NCBI GenBank assembly: GCA_023614405.1 | Contig: CM042684.1 | Location: forward strand, 473,255,650-473,319,649 | Direction: 5' to 3' | Length of the DNA stretch: 64,000 bases | DNA from: Avena insularis | Taxonomy: Eukaryota > Streptophyta > Magnoliopsida > Poales > Poaceae | Shown here: positions 43,977-56,580 of the stretch, piece by piece | How positions within the stretch are numbered: the stretch's first letter is position 1 | Layout: every line of letters starts with the position of its first letter | The notes under the pieces: model-generated | What the model was told of the DNA's origin: nothing | The model's input: the letters and a program-made list of their open reading frames with translations, nothing else | Databases searched by the model: none | Translations under genes and position numbers: made by a program

Positions 43977-46464
43977 ATGTCTTTCGGCGAGATCGATGTA
44001 TACATCGGATTTGCTGAACCTGCCCAACCCACCCCAGCGGTGATGATAGAGGCAGAAGAAATTTCTGGGTCCCCTTTGTCCGCGGAGGCGGCAGAGTTCC
44101 GGATCTCAGAAAACCCTTATCCCACCCAGCCCGCACCAGTCGCGGAGATAGTGGAGAAATCCGAGCCTGAAGCAGACCTCGCGGTTCAAGTCGAATCTGG
44201 AGTGGATCTCCCTGGCGAGGCCGAATCCCAGATCGATCCACCCGCTGAGGTCAAAATCCAGGAGGATCACAACAACAACTTTGGTTCTGGCCCTGCCAAC
44301 GCTGGAACAGATCAACCGTTCCTGAGGCATACGTTGAGGCGTATGATGATGCAAGATGCAAGCGTGGATGAGGTTCTCGAGACTATTGGGATCTTCGAGG
44401 AAGCCCACGAGGAAAGCCACAACTACCTCAGGACCCACACGTCACACTTCGTCAGATACGTTGGATCCGGATCTGGCTCCGCTGATGTTGGAGAAAACAT
44501 TGACTCAGTGCTAGAGGCGATCGGAACAAATACTGACTTACCCGCATCCTCGGATGACTCGATGACGTCAGCAGATTTCTGAAAGTTTTCCGCGGAGTAT
44601 GAAGAGGAGTATAACTCCAGAGCTGCAAAGGAAGGAGAAGCCATGGATGAAGGATCCAGAGAAAACTCTCCCAAAGCGCAGGATGACATGGATATCGGAG
44701 ATAATCCCGAGGTCCAGAAGTCCGAAAGTACCGATCATATCTTGACTCCAGGAAACGAACCCAAAGCCGTCTTTGCTATCGGCGCTGCCAAGAAGGCAAA
44801 GAAGAAGAACAAGAAGAACAAGACCTCGGCAAAAGACCCTCCGGCAGAGGAGGTGATTGCCGAGGAATATGAGGAAGACTCGGATGGAGCATTGATCCCA
44901 GAAGAGCCCAAAGAAGAATAGGTGGATGGACACGTGATCACCGAAGGTGCGCGTAAACTCATCGATGCTGCATTAACCACACCTATTCCTACAGCTGCAG
45001 AACTTACTGCTGAAGAGCTGGACGAAAGGGCCCAGGCCCTAGAAGCGCATCACCAAGTACTCCTCGATGAAGCTAAAAACCTTGAGGAAGAAAAGAAACG
45101 CATGGCAGCTGCGGAGAAGTACAACTCGGCGACATCAAGACTGTGAGCGTCATACTCATGACGACCAATTCCCGCAGATTAACAAAGTCCTCTTTGGAGG
45201 AGACCATGGGATGCCTCGGCGCGATAGCAATGGAGACTGGGTGTATCCAACACCAGTGCAAAACACCGTTGCGGCTTGAGAAATCCTATCAAGTAATCCA
45301 GGCCCGGAGCAGATTCGATTGGGCATTAAACTACTCAACAAGGGTCTGGAGCAGCAGAAGGTCGCCCTGTCCGGAGGCGGAAAACTGGTCTCCCAATCTA
45401 ACCAATGCCACACGGATCCGACATGGAATGACGTAAGACCCCAACGTGTTCCGGAGCAGCATCACCGTTTTGACCGTCGGGAAGACAACTACTCAAGAAC
45501 CGGATCTTCAACACAGCACCACAAAGCTGCACGTGACTTGCAAAATGTTGCCCCAGCTGCGGAGCAAGAGGCAATTGCTGCACTGAACTCGAAGAATCCT
45601 CCCCGGCGAGAGTCGAATGATCACAGGGAAGAAGACAAAGAGAAACGTCGAGAGGAGGACCGATAGAGAATGCCACCTCCTAGACACACAAGTCGTCTGG
45701 TTGATGGATGAAGGAATGACGGACACCATGCTGAGTCAAGCCAGCAGGGGGATCGTCGTAATGAAGATCCTCCCCGGAACGGAAATAACAACGCTCCAGA
45801 TGGAGGCCGGCGATCAGCCGGAAACCATCCAGCTGCTCCACCCTCTCCACCAAGTAGCCATCACAACGGCTCCCAAGGAGGCCAAGGAGGGCGTCGTGGC
45901 GGAGGAGGTGGTGGCAGAAGCCGAAGTCCGGCTCCAAAGCACCACAGCCACAGCTGTCATTCAGGATGATCTTTGTCCCCAAGTGACGCAAGGCATAGGA
46001 TTAACTCCAACATAGAGGCACGGCGCTACGAAAACAACGATATATACATGGGCCCAAAGTGTTTTGGACCACGTATAAGAGCTACAAAATTCTCGGAAGG
46101 ATTTGCTATCTTAAGACATATTCAAGCCTACGATGGTATAGCCCGACTAGATACTTGGCTCCAGGAACTTTTCCAGGCTTGCTGTATCGCCAAAGGCGGA
46201 AACAGCCTGGTCGCGACCCGATATCTCCCACTCATGCTGTGGAAGACAGCGCAATCATGGCTCAATGAACTTCTGGAGAACACCATCCACAATTGGTATG
46301 ATATGCAAAGTGCATTCTTTCGGAATTTCGAAGGCACATATCGGAGGCCCTGTACGGTAGGAGACCTACAGAGTTGCACCTAGAAAGCCGGAGAAACTTG
46401 CCGGGATTATCTCGGATGATGGATCGACACCAAGAACTCCTGTGAAGGAGTAAATGACCAAACT
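43977..46464 (+). pseudogene. Tat-like gag, N-terminal extension and core
   Basis: The start MSFGEIDVY at 43977 opens about 200 codons of acidic, Ala/Pro/Glu-rich sequence to a TGA at 44580. Further frames at 44643-45146 contain a Lys-rich run (KKAKKKNKKN) and an Ala/Glu-rich helical part. The gag core is at 45973-46440: KCFGPRIRATKF, GIARLDTWLQELFQA and SAFFRNFEGTYRRP, then a TAG at 46381. A long N-terminal gag extension is usual in this lineage. At least four frame changes or stops make it non-functional. Confidence 0.75.
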
Positions 46465-47868
46465 GTGATTGAAGCTTTCATTGCAGGACTCCTAATTGGT
46501 TTACTACGTCATTGCTTGAAATGTGACAAGGTCACTGACTTGGGAGAAATGATAGAAACACCGAGCAAGTATGCAGATGCTGACGATAATGCAGAGGGAT
46601 TACTTAACGCCCTAGTTGTGCCACAGTTGGCAAAACAACCAAAGCAGCAAGCTCAAAAGCGCAAGAACACCTCGGAAAAAAAGCCCAATGCAGAAATGGC
46701 AGTGGTCACTGCTACTTTTAGGTCTGGAGGACGAGGAGGGCGTAGCAGTGGCCATGGACGCGGTCGTGGGACATCAAGAGTTCAGGGTAGAGGAGACCAA
46801 CAACCCGGCAAAACCTACTCCTGGGCCGACATTGCCAATAACCCATGTGTCCATCACTTAGATGCCAATGGGGGCCCGTCCCACACAAACGCCGAGTGTC
46901 GTTTCAATGACGACATCAAGAAAGATGATACCGCTGGCTACAGGGCTAAGCGGAAGAAGGGGAAGAAGAATCCCAAAAAGGATAAAGAGACCAAGGATGA
47001 TTCCAACATGGAGGAAGCCGATGCTTCAAATCCCAAGCCGAAAGGGAAAAAGAATTTCCTGACAAAGAAAGACACTTACGTCACCTTCCTCGGATCTCAA
47101 CCAACAAAGGTCAAGAAAGTAGTTCTACATGAGCTCAACGCAACAGTTCCGGCTATCCCTCAGTTCTTGTACTGGTCGGAAGTGGCAATCACCTTTGACC
47201 GTGCTGATCATCCGCCTAAGTTGCATAGGCGAGGAAAATACGCCTTAGTCGTCAATCCACTTATTGATGGCTATGGTTTCTCCAAGACTCTCATGGACGG
47301 TGGCAGCAGCATCAACATTTTGTATGTCAAAACGCTATGCCAGATGAAGATCTCGGAGACCCAGCTGAACTACACCTCTGTGATCTTTCACGAAGTTGTC
47401 CCAGGAAGACAAGCAAATTCCCTGGGAGAAATCACTTTGGATGTTACCTTTGGAACTCCAAAGAACTACCGGACGGAAGCACTTTCCTTTGAAGTGGTCC
47501 CGTTCAAGAGCGCTTACCATGCTATATTCGAACGTCCGGCTTACTCGGCTTTTATGGCTCGTCCGTGTTACATTTACAATATGATGAAAATTCCAGGTCC
47601 CAACTGCGTGGTCACCATCAGGGGAGACCCGAAGAAAGCGCGAGAGTGCGAGGATGGAAATGCCGCCTTTGTTGAAGCCGTGCTGCATGCCCAGGAGTAC
47701 CAGGAGATCAAGAAGAACATAGATCCGTCCGAGATGCCCGCGACAAAGAAGGAGGTGACAAAGCCAAATCCAGAGTTCAAGGCATCAGAAGAGACGAAGA
47801 AGACGCCGTTGAAGGATGATGACCCCTCCAAGGTGACCCAGATAGGCGTAGGCCTAAATAGCGCATAG
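46465..47868 (+). pseudogene. Tat-like gag C-terminus and protease
   Basis: There are 467 open codons. A gag end (VTDLGEMIETPSKYADADD) leads to an RGG/GRGRG-rich nucleic-acid-binding stretch at about residues 88-118, then a His/Cys cluster (NPCVHHLDANGGPSHTNAEC) that may be a zinc-binding site. A Lys-rich linker follows. The protease has DGGSSINILY with the catalytic Asp at 47296; DGGS rather than DSG is usual in Tat-type elements. The frame ends with an acidic linker and TAG at 47866. It is the longest surviving frame of this element. Confidence 0.75.
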
Positions 47869-48862
47869 GAAAGTGCGCTCGTCAAGTTACTCCAAGCAAA
47901 TCAAGATATCTTTGCATGGCAGCCATCTGACATGACCGGAGTGCCTAGGGAACTTGCCGAGCACTCTTTAAATGTACACCCGAACGCTAAACCCGTCAAA
48001 CAGTCCCTACGTCGTTTTGGCGACGAAAAGCATAAGGCAATAGCTATGGAACTAGCACGGCTCAAGTTAGCCGGTTTCATAGAAAAGGTCATCCACACTT
48101 GTAATGGTCCCAAAAAAGGATACAACTAATTTAAGGATGTGTGTTGATTATACTGCCTTGAACAAGGCTTGTCCCAAAGATCCGTTCGCTCTGCCTAGGA
48201 TTGATCAAGTTATCGATTCTATGACAGGCTCGAAACTCATTTGTTTTCGCGACGTATATTCCGGTTATCACCAAATCCGGATGAAGGAATCTGACAAAGT
48301 CAAAACTTCATTCATAACCCCCTTTGGAACCTTCTGTTTCGTTACGATGCCCTTTGGGCTGAAAAACGCAGGAGCAACGTACCAACGCACAATGCAACGT
48401 TGCCTCCACGACCAAATAGGACGCAATGTACATGCATATGTGGATGATATTGCGGTGATGTCCAAAAAGAAGGAAACCCTGATTTCTGACTTGGAGGAAA
48501 CGTTCGCCAATCTACGAAAATACAACATAATGCTTAACCCGAAGAAATATTTCTTTGGAATCCTAGCCGGAAAATTGTTAGGTTTTATCGTGTCTCAAAG
48601 AGGCATAGAGGTAAACCGGGACAAAATCAAGGCTATACTCAATATTTCTAGGTCAACTCGCCTGAAGGACGTACAAAGACTAACTGGTTGCATTGCTACA
48701 GTCAGTCGGTTTGTAAGCCGGCTCGGTGAAAGAGCCACACCACTATACAAACTCTTGAAAAAGACAAAGAATTTTGTGTGGATCGACGAAGCTAAAGCTG
48801 CACTACAAGACCTGAAAGCAGTACTCTCATCTGCTCCCATCCTTGCAGCATCGGAACCATAG
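47869..48862 (+). pseudogene. Tat-like reverse transcriptase
   Basis: An N-terminal part (WQPSDMTGVPRELAEHSL, HKAIAMELARLKLAGFIEK) ends in a frameshift near 48115. The main part, open from 48104, has RMCVDYTALNKACPKDPFALPRI, FGLKNAGATYQRTM and the catalytic YVDD at 48437-48448, then LLGFIVSQRGIE and the thumb GCIATVSRFVSRLGERATPLY. The stop at 48860 is followed by RNase H sequence in the same direction. Confidence 0.85.
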
Positions 48863-49324
48863 GAACCGATATTGCTCTATTTTGCTGCAACAAACAAAGT
48901 CGTCAGTATCGTCATGGTGGTGGAGAGACCGGAGGAAAATCAGGAACACTTGGTGCAACGTCTGACTTACTATCTCAGTGAGGTCTTAATAGAATCAAAA
49001 TAGTAGTATCCGCATTATCAAAAGCTGGCTTACGGTGTGTTCTGAGCACCTCGTAAGCTACATCATTATTTTCAAGAACATCCAATTACCGTGGTGAGCA
49101 TAGCTCCCATTACAATAGTGACGCCATAGGACGCGTCGCCAAATGGGGCATAGAGCTTTCAACTTTCGATATTGAGTACAAACCTCGTACAGCAATCAAA
49201 TCCCAAATCCTCGCTGGCTTTGTCGCTGATTGGACAGAGACAACGGAGAGTATGACCCTACTAGAGTCAGAATACTGGACCTTGCATTTTGACGGGTCTA
49301 AAGCGCTCGGGGGCTCGGGGCTGG
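48863..49324 (+). pseudogene. Tat-like RNase H, left part
   Basis: The remains of the first RNase H (EPILLYFAATNKVVSIV) are followed by many stops. Just before the break comes the start of the second, archaeal-type RNase H with LHFDGSKALGGSG, carrying its first Asp. It is split at 49324 by the nested element and resumes at 55943. Two RNase H domains are characteristic of Tat elements. Confidence 0.75.
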
Positions 49325-50744
49325 TGATGTCTACACACTTCTATTCTTGTAGACAGTTGTTGGGCCTCCAAGTGCAGAGGTTTGTAGAACAGCAGCAAGT
49401 TTTCTCTTAAGTGGATTACCCAAGGTTTATCGAACTCAGGGAGGAAGTGGTCAAAGGTATCCCCTCTCAAGCAACCCTGCAATCAAGATACAAGAAGTCT
49501 CTTGTGTCCCCAACACACCCAATACACTTGTCAGGTGTATAGGTGCACTAGTTCGGCGAAGAGATAGTGAAATACAAGCGGTATGGATAATTATAAGTGG
49601 TAACAGTGATAGAAAATTGCTTGATGGCGTGGAAGAGACTAAAGTAAAACTTAAATAAAGATAGTAGCAAGCAAACATGTAACAGATCTAATAGCAAACG
49701 GTGTTTCAGTGCTTAGAAACAAGGCCTAGGGATCATACTTTCGCTAGTGAACACTCTCATATAAATATATTCTTCTTCATGATACTACACTAAACTACTC
49801 TCCGGTTGGACACTCTAATCGATGGTAGGGCTATAACAGCACACCTCAAAGTAAGCCTTTCCCATCTAGATAACCCCACACTGTCACCTTGAGCACTAGA
49901 TGGTTCCAACAAACACCACAATTTCATAAAGACATCCAACTCCAAATATAACTCATAACAAGTATTTGTAATCTCTAGCCTAAGTGCCACCATGGTGTGC
50001 ACGCTATCACTTTCACACACATAGGGAGAGCAGAGATCTATTAAAGCACTTGAGTAGCAAGGTAGATCTACTTGATTACAAAGCTCATGATCATAATATG
50101 ATCATCCATAGAGAGAGAGATGAACACATAGCTACCGGTAGAACCCTTAGCCTCGAGAGAGAACTACTCCCTCCTCATCATGGGAATTAGCAACGATGAT
50201 GGAGATGGTGGTGGAGATCGATGGAGATGGCTCCGGGGGCACTTCCCCGTCCCTGCAGGGTACCAGAATAGAGACTTTCTATCCGCCAAATCTCCCCTTC
50301 GGCGGCGGCGGCCCTGCGGAACTTTTCCTGGCTGGAGGCTTGACTATCTAGGGTTTTTGCCTCGGGAGGAATATATAGGCGAAGGAGGCAAGGTCAGTAG
50401 CCAGCCAGGGGTCCCACACCATGCCCTGGCATGGCCTGGGGGTACCCGCGCCTGGGGGGGTGTGGCCAGGCCCTGGCCCTCCTCCGTCTCGTATTCTGGC
50501 TCCATGAGTCTTTCGGTAAAATAGGAACTTTGGCTTTTGTCCCGTCCAATTCCGAGAATATTCATTTTCTGACTTTCTAGAACCAAAAACAGCAGAAAAC
50601 AAGCAACTGGCACTGTGGCATCTTGTTTATAGGTTAGTCCCAGAAAGTGTATAACAAGTACTCCAAAGTTGGAATAAAACATAAGGAAGTAGATAAAACC
50701 AAGCATGGAACATCAAAAATTATAGATACATTTGCAATGTATCA
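49325..50744 (-). repeat. 3' LTR of the compact element
   Basis: The LTR is 1420 bp, plus-strand edges TGATGTCTACACAC and CAATGTATCA. A TATA box (ATATATAGG read inverted) is near 50371. It differs from the partner LTR at scattered, mostly transition sites. Confidence 0.9.
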
Positions 50745-53501
50745 ACATCCCCAAGCTTAACTCCTGCTCGTCCTCGAGTAGGTAAGTGATAAAAAGAAAG
50801 AATAATTTTTTAGGTGACATTCACCATCATAAACTTGATCAAAGTATTTGTAAAACATTGATAGATGGGATCATAGTACTTCAATCAAAACATGAAAGAC
50901 AAAGTTCTAGCAATAAGACAAAGCAACTAAGTTGCAACATGAAAAGGCATAAACAAAAGATTCATGAATAACAATGCTTTGCAAGACGTTTGTTTGTTTC
51001 ACATAAAGAAAACATAGAATAATGGCATTCAACTTGTCCCTCATGGAGTAGCAAAACATAAATGCATATGACACCTTCAAAGTTCATAAGAGTGACTAGA
51101 TACAAATAGTTTAAAACAAGCAATATCAAAGGTATGCATCAATCAACAAGTCTTGGGACAATGCACATAGAACTTAGAATGGCCACTATGCTCTCAAAGT
51201 AGGTGCATAAAGATAGAAGGTGGAGACTCAACATAAAAGTAAAAGAAGGGCCTTCATAGAAGGAAGTAGGGATTAAAGTCTCATAAAGAGCTTCCAAAAA
51301 TTATGGTACTTAATAGCTTTCAGCTCTCATTGCCCCTATCATAAGCATCTTGAAGTGATTAAGGTTAAAGTGAACAAATTATGGTGTATATGCTTGACGA
51401 AGTATAAGTTGGAAATCTCATGTCCCTTGAATACGAGGGCCGCTCCTCATGCTACTCAAGTTTAGTCACCGGTAAGTTCTTGTCATTGTAAGTACATGTG
51501 TATCATAGAGAACCGCAAAACGGTGTACCCCTTGCCCGATGATACGGAAGAATCCCCATATCAAAATGACAAGGCAAGCAGACAACGAGCATCTCAGCAA
51601 TCTTTTTATTTACCATGGGAATATGGTGATTTTTTCTCTCTTTCCTCTTTTCATAATCTTTTTTTCTTTTTCTCTTTTTCTCAATATATGACTCTTTTTT
51701 TTATAAGAAGAATGCTTCATAGACAGCTCATTATGGTTACGCTGCAGGTTTCCACCATGTCAGCATGGATTAGACCGGTGGCCCAGGCATTTCTCTAACA
51801 CACATACATAACTCCATGGACTTACAAGCTCCCCTTTCATTTCACACCGACGACATCCATAGACAAAAGAGCATGATATCAACTAGGTACAAAGTACAAG
51901 TGCAATGTTGAAAGCGTTCCCCATGACAACATGGTTCTGCTAATCCCCAACAAATAAGTGCAAGCAATACAACATAGACGACACAATGGTTCAAGTTTAT
52001 TAAGGGCAAGAAAAGTAAAGTGTGCCATCAAGTTCGTGAGAGCTTTAATCACTAGTTTTCTCATAGCAAGTTTAATTCGGAAGGTAGATAAAAACAAGAA
52101 TATACTTGGAATAGCATAAGCTAGTAGGTATGTATGGTGGACTCTTTTGAATAACTTGGTTTAGGGAGTTGGATGCATGAGTGGAACTCATACTTGGTTA
52201 TGGAGGCTAGCAAAAGACTGGGAGCGACAAACTAAGAGAGAAATAATGGCCATAATCATGCAGAGCGACAAAACATCATTGATCAAAGCATAAAGTGATA
52301 CTACAAGTTGAAAACTAAAGGATCATAAAGGCTATGGTGACTTGAGATAGTCATAACATGGTGTGAGCATGTGCCAAGTCAACCCAAATAAAGCATCAAA
52401 GGAGAATACCACTATACTATGCTTTAATATGCTAAAATAACGCATGATTCATCCAAGGCACATTAAGCAATCTCAATTGTTTATAACAAGTCATGCTACA
52501 ACAAAGAATACTAAGCATAAAGCCAAAACAATATCAAGCATGACATGACAAAGCATAGGCCACAGTTAAAAAAAGCTCTCTTTAACACTTAAGCATGAAC
52601 TTTCCTACTCTTTTCCAAACCAAACCAAACTATTTGAAAACCAATGTATGAAAGAGGGGGTCCAACCAATTTATTCAGCAAACTAAGCAAACCAAGCAAA
52701 CGAAAAACCAAAAATAAAACAAAAAAGAAAACGCTCCAAGAACAACACAACTGTGCATGAAACAATAAAAATGAAGCGTTTGGAAGAAACCTGGGATTTT
52801 TATTGATGAAGAGGGGGATGCCTTGGGCATCCCCAAGCTTTGACACTTGTACTTCTTGGATATTTCTTGGGGTGACACTGGTGGCATCCCCAAGCTTTGC
52901 GATTTAGTCCATTCTTCATCTCATTACTCATTCCTTCCATACACCTGAAATTTTTCCTTCCTGCAAAACTTCACACAATCTTTATTAGCAACATTAGTGC
53001 ACTCAAGATAATAGGTCTTTTCGGTTCAGTTCTAACACCAATAAAACTTCCATTAAAACACTAGCTACTATAGCACTTCCCTCAAAAAGCTCAATTCCCG
53101 AAAAGAACTCAAAAAGGAACCAACAAGAAGCAAATGCAGAAAATGGTAGAAATCTGTCAAAACAGACCAGCAGGTAAAGACGAATTATTTTGAAGACCTT
53201 CTGTGGCTCAAATCAAAAAGTGTTGAACTGACGAAAGTTATATAACAACCTGGGGCAGAAGCACAAAAATTCACGCCTCAACAGGACTTTCAGAGATTTT
53301 ACACGAATTTTTACGGTGAAGCACAGAAATCTGTTTCGGGACAGCAACTTTCCCAATCATTACTTCTCTCTCATTAGAGGTTACTCTTGGCACAAAAAAC
53401 AAATAAAAAGGATAAGGAGCGGTTATTACTGAAGTAATAACTTCCAAGACTCATCTAAAACTTTTGGGTTATCTCCCAATAAGTACTTTTGTTTAACGCC
53501 T
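50745..53501 (-). other. ORF-less 3' internal region of the compact element
   Basis: This is the inverted equivalent of 1513-4190 and 12056-14940, with the same PPT-like motif at the LTR edge and the hairpin at 52814-52834. An A/T-rich stretch with CTTTTT runs at 51630-51710 is an addition specific to this copy. No coding frame was found. Confidence 0.7.
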
Positions 53502-54305
53502 TTAAGTTAGGCATGATAGTTTGAGAAGATGCTCACATAAGACATATGAATTGAAGTAAAAGAGAGCATCAAGAAGCAAATTCAAAGCACATTTAAGTCT
53601 AACCCACTTCCTATGCATAGGAATCTTGTAAAGAAACAAGTTATGAAAGCACAAAGCAACAAGCATAGGAAAGCAAAACAAGTGCAACTTCAAAAATTTT
53701 AACATAAAGAGTGGAAACTTAATATTGTTGAGACACATAAAACCATGTTTCCCTCTCTCATAATAGCTTTCAGTAGCATCATGAATAAAATTAACAATAT
53801 AACTATCACAAGAAACATTCTTATCATGAGCCATATGCATAAAAGAATTATTACTCTCCACATAAGCATAGTCATTCTTATTAATTATAGTGGGAGCAAA
53901 TTCAGCAAAATAGCTATCATTATTATTCTCATCACCATAATCATCAAATATAGGAGGCATATTGTAATCATAATTAATTTCCTCCTCAATAGTAGGTGGA
54001 CTGAAAATATCATAATCATCATTGCAATCATCATATATTGGAGGTTTGGTATCATCATAAGCAATAGAATAGCTATATTCCAAAGCCGAGGAACTAAAAA
54101 GATCATTTTCATAAAAACTAGCTTCCCCAAGCTTAGACTTCTCCATAGCATTAGCAATAATGGTGTCCAAAGAATTCAAACTAACAACATTGCAATAAGC
54201 ATGCAAATAAAGTTCCATAGGTTTTTTAATTTTCTCTTCAAACACTTCATGTCCTAACTCAAGATAAATACTATAAAGCTCTCTAATTTTGTTGTTGTTT
54301 TCCAT
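53502..54305 (-). CDS. Intact 267-codon fused ORF (gag N-terminus joined to acidic protein)
   Basis: The ATG at 54305 gives MENNNKIRELYSIYLEL. Residues 1-75 match the N-terminal part of the gag at 16457-17488 (AMEKSKLGEASFYENDLFSS). From about residue 77 the protein jumps in frame to the acidic module found downstream of gag in that element (YSIAYDDTKPPIYDD, IFDDYGDENNNDSY), then hydrophobic C-terminal segments (FCFPMLVALCFHNLFLYKI). The gag core is thus absent but the frame is preserved. Function unknown; the C-terminus could contain one or two membrane segments. The alternative is a chance in-frame deletion in a dying copy. Confidence 0.65.
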   Translation of the reverse strand: MENNNKIRELYSIYLELGHEVFEEKIKKPMELYLHAYCNVVSLNSLDTIIANAMEKSKLGEASFYENDLFSSSALEYSYSIAYDDTKPPIYDDCNDDYDIFSPPTIEEEINYDYNMPPIFDDYGDENNNDSYFAEFAPTIINKNDYAYVESNNSFMHMAHDKNVSCDSYIVNFIHDATESYYERGKHGFMCLNNIKFPLFMLKFLKLHLFCFPMLVALCFHNLFLYKIPMHRKWVRLKCALNLLLDALFYFNSYVLCEHLLKLSCLT

Positions 54306-54411
54306 TAAGCCTAACTAGTGAAAACAAGAAACAAAAAGACAAAATTGCAGAATCTAAAAGAAATAACTTCGAGCAGTCACACCGGAGGATGTGAGTACCT
54401 TTTACCTTACC

Positions 54412-54429
54412 TCCCCGGCAACGGCACCA
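54412..54429 (-). other. Inner tRNA-Asp-type primer site of the compact element
   Basis: The plus strand gives the 3' end of plant tRNA-Asp with one mismatch. It lies about 98 bp from the LTR edge. Confidence 0.65.
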
Positions 54430-54498
54430 GAAAATAGGCGTTTGCCGTGGGAGATTCTTCTTCTTTAATCCTCCGGTGTGAATACCTTTTACCTTACA

Positions 54499-54516
54499 TC
54501 CCCGGCAACGGTGCCA
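54499..54516 (-). other. LTR-adjacent tRNA-Asp-type primer site of the compact element
   Basis: This is a second copy, one mismatch (GGTGCCA for GGCGCCA), 10 bp from the LTR edge at 54527. The repeat unit between the two copies includes 'cctccggtgtgaatacctttt' again, i.e. the leader was duplicated. Confidence 0.7.
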
Positions 54517-54526
54517 AAAAATAGCT

Positions 54527-55942
54527 TGATGTCTACGCACTTCTATTCTTGTAGACAGTTGTTGGGCCTCCAAGTGCAGAAGTTTGTAGAACAACAACAA
54601 GTTTTCCCTTAAGTGGATTACCCAAGGTTTATCGAACTCAGGGAGGAAGTGGTCAAAGGTATCCCCTCTCAAGCAACCCTGCAATCAAGATACAAGAAGT
54701 CTCTTGTGTCCTCAACACACCCAATACACTTGTCAGGTGTATAGGTGCACTAGTTCGGTGAAGTGATAGTGAAATACAAGTGGTATGGATAATTATAAGT
54801 GGTAACGGTGATAGAAAATAGATTGATGGCATGGAAGAGACTAAAGTAAAACTGAAATAAAGATAGTAGCAAGAAAACATGTAACAGATCTAATAGAAAT
54901 GGTGTTTCAGTGCTTAGAAACAAGGCCTAGGGATCATACTTTCGCTAGTGAACACTCTCATATAAATATATTCTTCTTCATGATACTACGCTGAACTACT
55001 CTCCGGTTGGACACTCTAATCGATGGTAGGGCTATAACAGCACACCTCAAAGTAAGCCTTTCCCATCTAGATAACCCCACTCTGTCACCTTGAGCACTAG
55101 ATGGTTCCAACAAACACCACAGTTTCATAAAGACATCCAACTCCAAATATAACTCATAACAAGTATTTGTAATCTCTAGCCTAAGTGCCACCATGGTGTG
55201 CACGCTATTACTTTCACACACATAGGGAGAGCAGAGATCTATTAAAGCACTTGAGTAGCAAGGTAGATCTACTTGATTACAATGCTCATGATCACAATAT
55301 GATCATGCATAGAGAGAGATTAACACATAGCTACCGGTAGAACCCTTAGCCTCGAGAGAGAACTACTCCCTCCTCATCATGGGAATCAGCAACGGTGATG
55401 GAGATGGTGGTGGAGATCGATGGAGATGGCTCCGGGGGCACTTCCTCGTCCCGGCAGGGTGCCGGAACAGAGACTTTCTGTCCGCCAAATCTCCCCTTCG
55501 GTGGCGGCGGCGCTGCGGAACTTTTCGTGGCTGGAGGCTTGACTATCTAGGGTTTTTGCCTCGGGAGGAATATATAGGCGAAGGAGGCAAGGTCAGTGGC
55601 CAGCCAGGGGGCCCACACCATGCCCTGGCGTGGCCTAGGGGTACCCGCGCTTGGGGGGTGTGGCCAGGCCCTGGCCCTCCTCCGTCTCGTATTCTGGCTC
55701 TGTGAGTGTTCTGGTAAAATAGGAACTTTGGCTTTTGTCCCGTCCAATTCCGAGAATATTCATTTTGTGACTTTCTAGAACCAAAAACATCAGAAAACAG
55801 GAAACTGGCACTATGGCATCTTGTTAATAGGTTAGTCCCAGAAAGTGTATAAAAATTACTCCAAAGTTGGAACAAAACATAAGGAAGTAGATAAAACCAA
55901 GCATGGAACATCAAAAATTATAGATACATTTGCAATGTATCA
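54527..55942 (-). repeat. 5' LTR of the compact element
   Basis: This LTR of 1416 bp is the partner of 49325-50744. TATATAGG (read inverted) near 55571 is the TATA box. The right edge CAATGTATCA is followed by the target repeat gctgg. Confidence 0.9.
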
Positions 55943-56580
55943 GCTGGCGTGGTGCTCAAGTCACCCCAAGGCAATAATTTTTTTATGTATTGCAGATACA
56001 CTTCACGGTGACGAACAATATTGCCGAATATGAAGCACTACTGCATGGAATCCGGATTGCTAAGGACATCGACATCCGACGATTAATGTGTTATGGAGAT
56101 TCGGATCTTGTTGCTCACCAAGTGTCAGATATCTGTAAGGCAAACAAGCACATGGTGGCATATAGAGCTATCGTGGATGAATTATCTAAATCGTTTGAAG
56201 GGTTTGAAATTCAACACATCCCTCGAACATAAAATGAGGAAGCAGATGCACTATCTCGAATAGGCTCTGCCCGGAAAAAGGTCCTGGATGGCGCTTTTTT
56301 AGAGCACCTCAAAGTTCCCTCTATAAAAGGAGGAGATGAGGAATATCCGACCAAATCTGACTCACGTTTAGTAGAAGTTCTGGCTGTGATTCCCAGCTGG
56401 ACTCAACCCTATCTTAATTTCTTGATAGACGGAAAATTACCCGAAGACAAAGTTTTGAGCCGACAGATCGTCCGACGACCAAAATCCTATACTATAATTA
56501 GTGGTGAGCTCTATAAGTGGAGTGCATCTGGGGTCTTTCAGTGCTATGTATCTCCGGAAGAAGGAGTGGAAATCTTATGA
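55943..56580 (+). pseudogene. Tat-like RNase H, right part, and linker to integrase
   Basis: The second RNase H resumes: VTNNIAEYEALLHGI with the Glu, CYGDSDLVAHQVSD with the second Asp, and after a stop at 56230, NEEADALSRI with the last Asp. The linker to integrase follows, with typical WTQPYLNFLIDGKLPED, to a TGA at 56578. Confidence 0.8.

Larger units (their letters stand above)
49325..55942 (-). mobile_element. Compact minus-strand Sabrina/WHAM-like element, complete with both LTRs
   Basis: The LTRs are 49325-50744 and 54527-55942, with GCTGG as a perfect target repeat at 49320-49324 and 55943-55947. The internal region is only 3.8 kb: primer sites, one 267-codon ORF, and the ORF-less 3' region. 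There is no gag core, protease, RT or integrase, so it must have moved using proteins of another element. It sits in the RNase H region of the Tat-like element. Confidence 0.9.
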
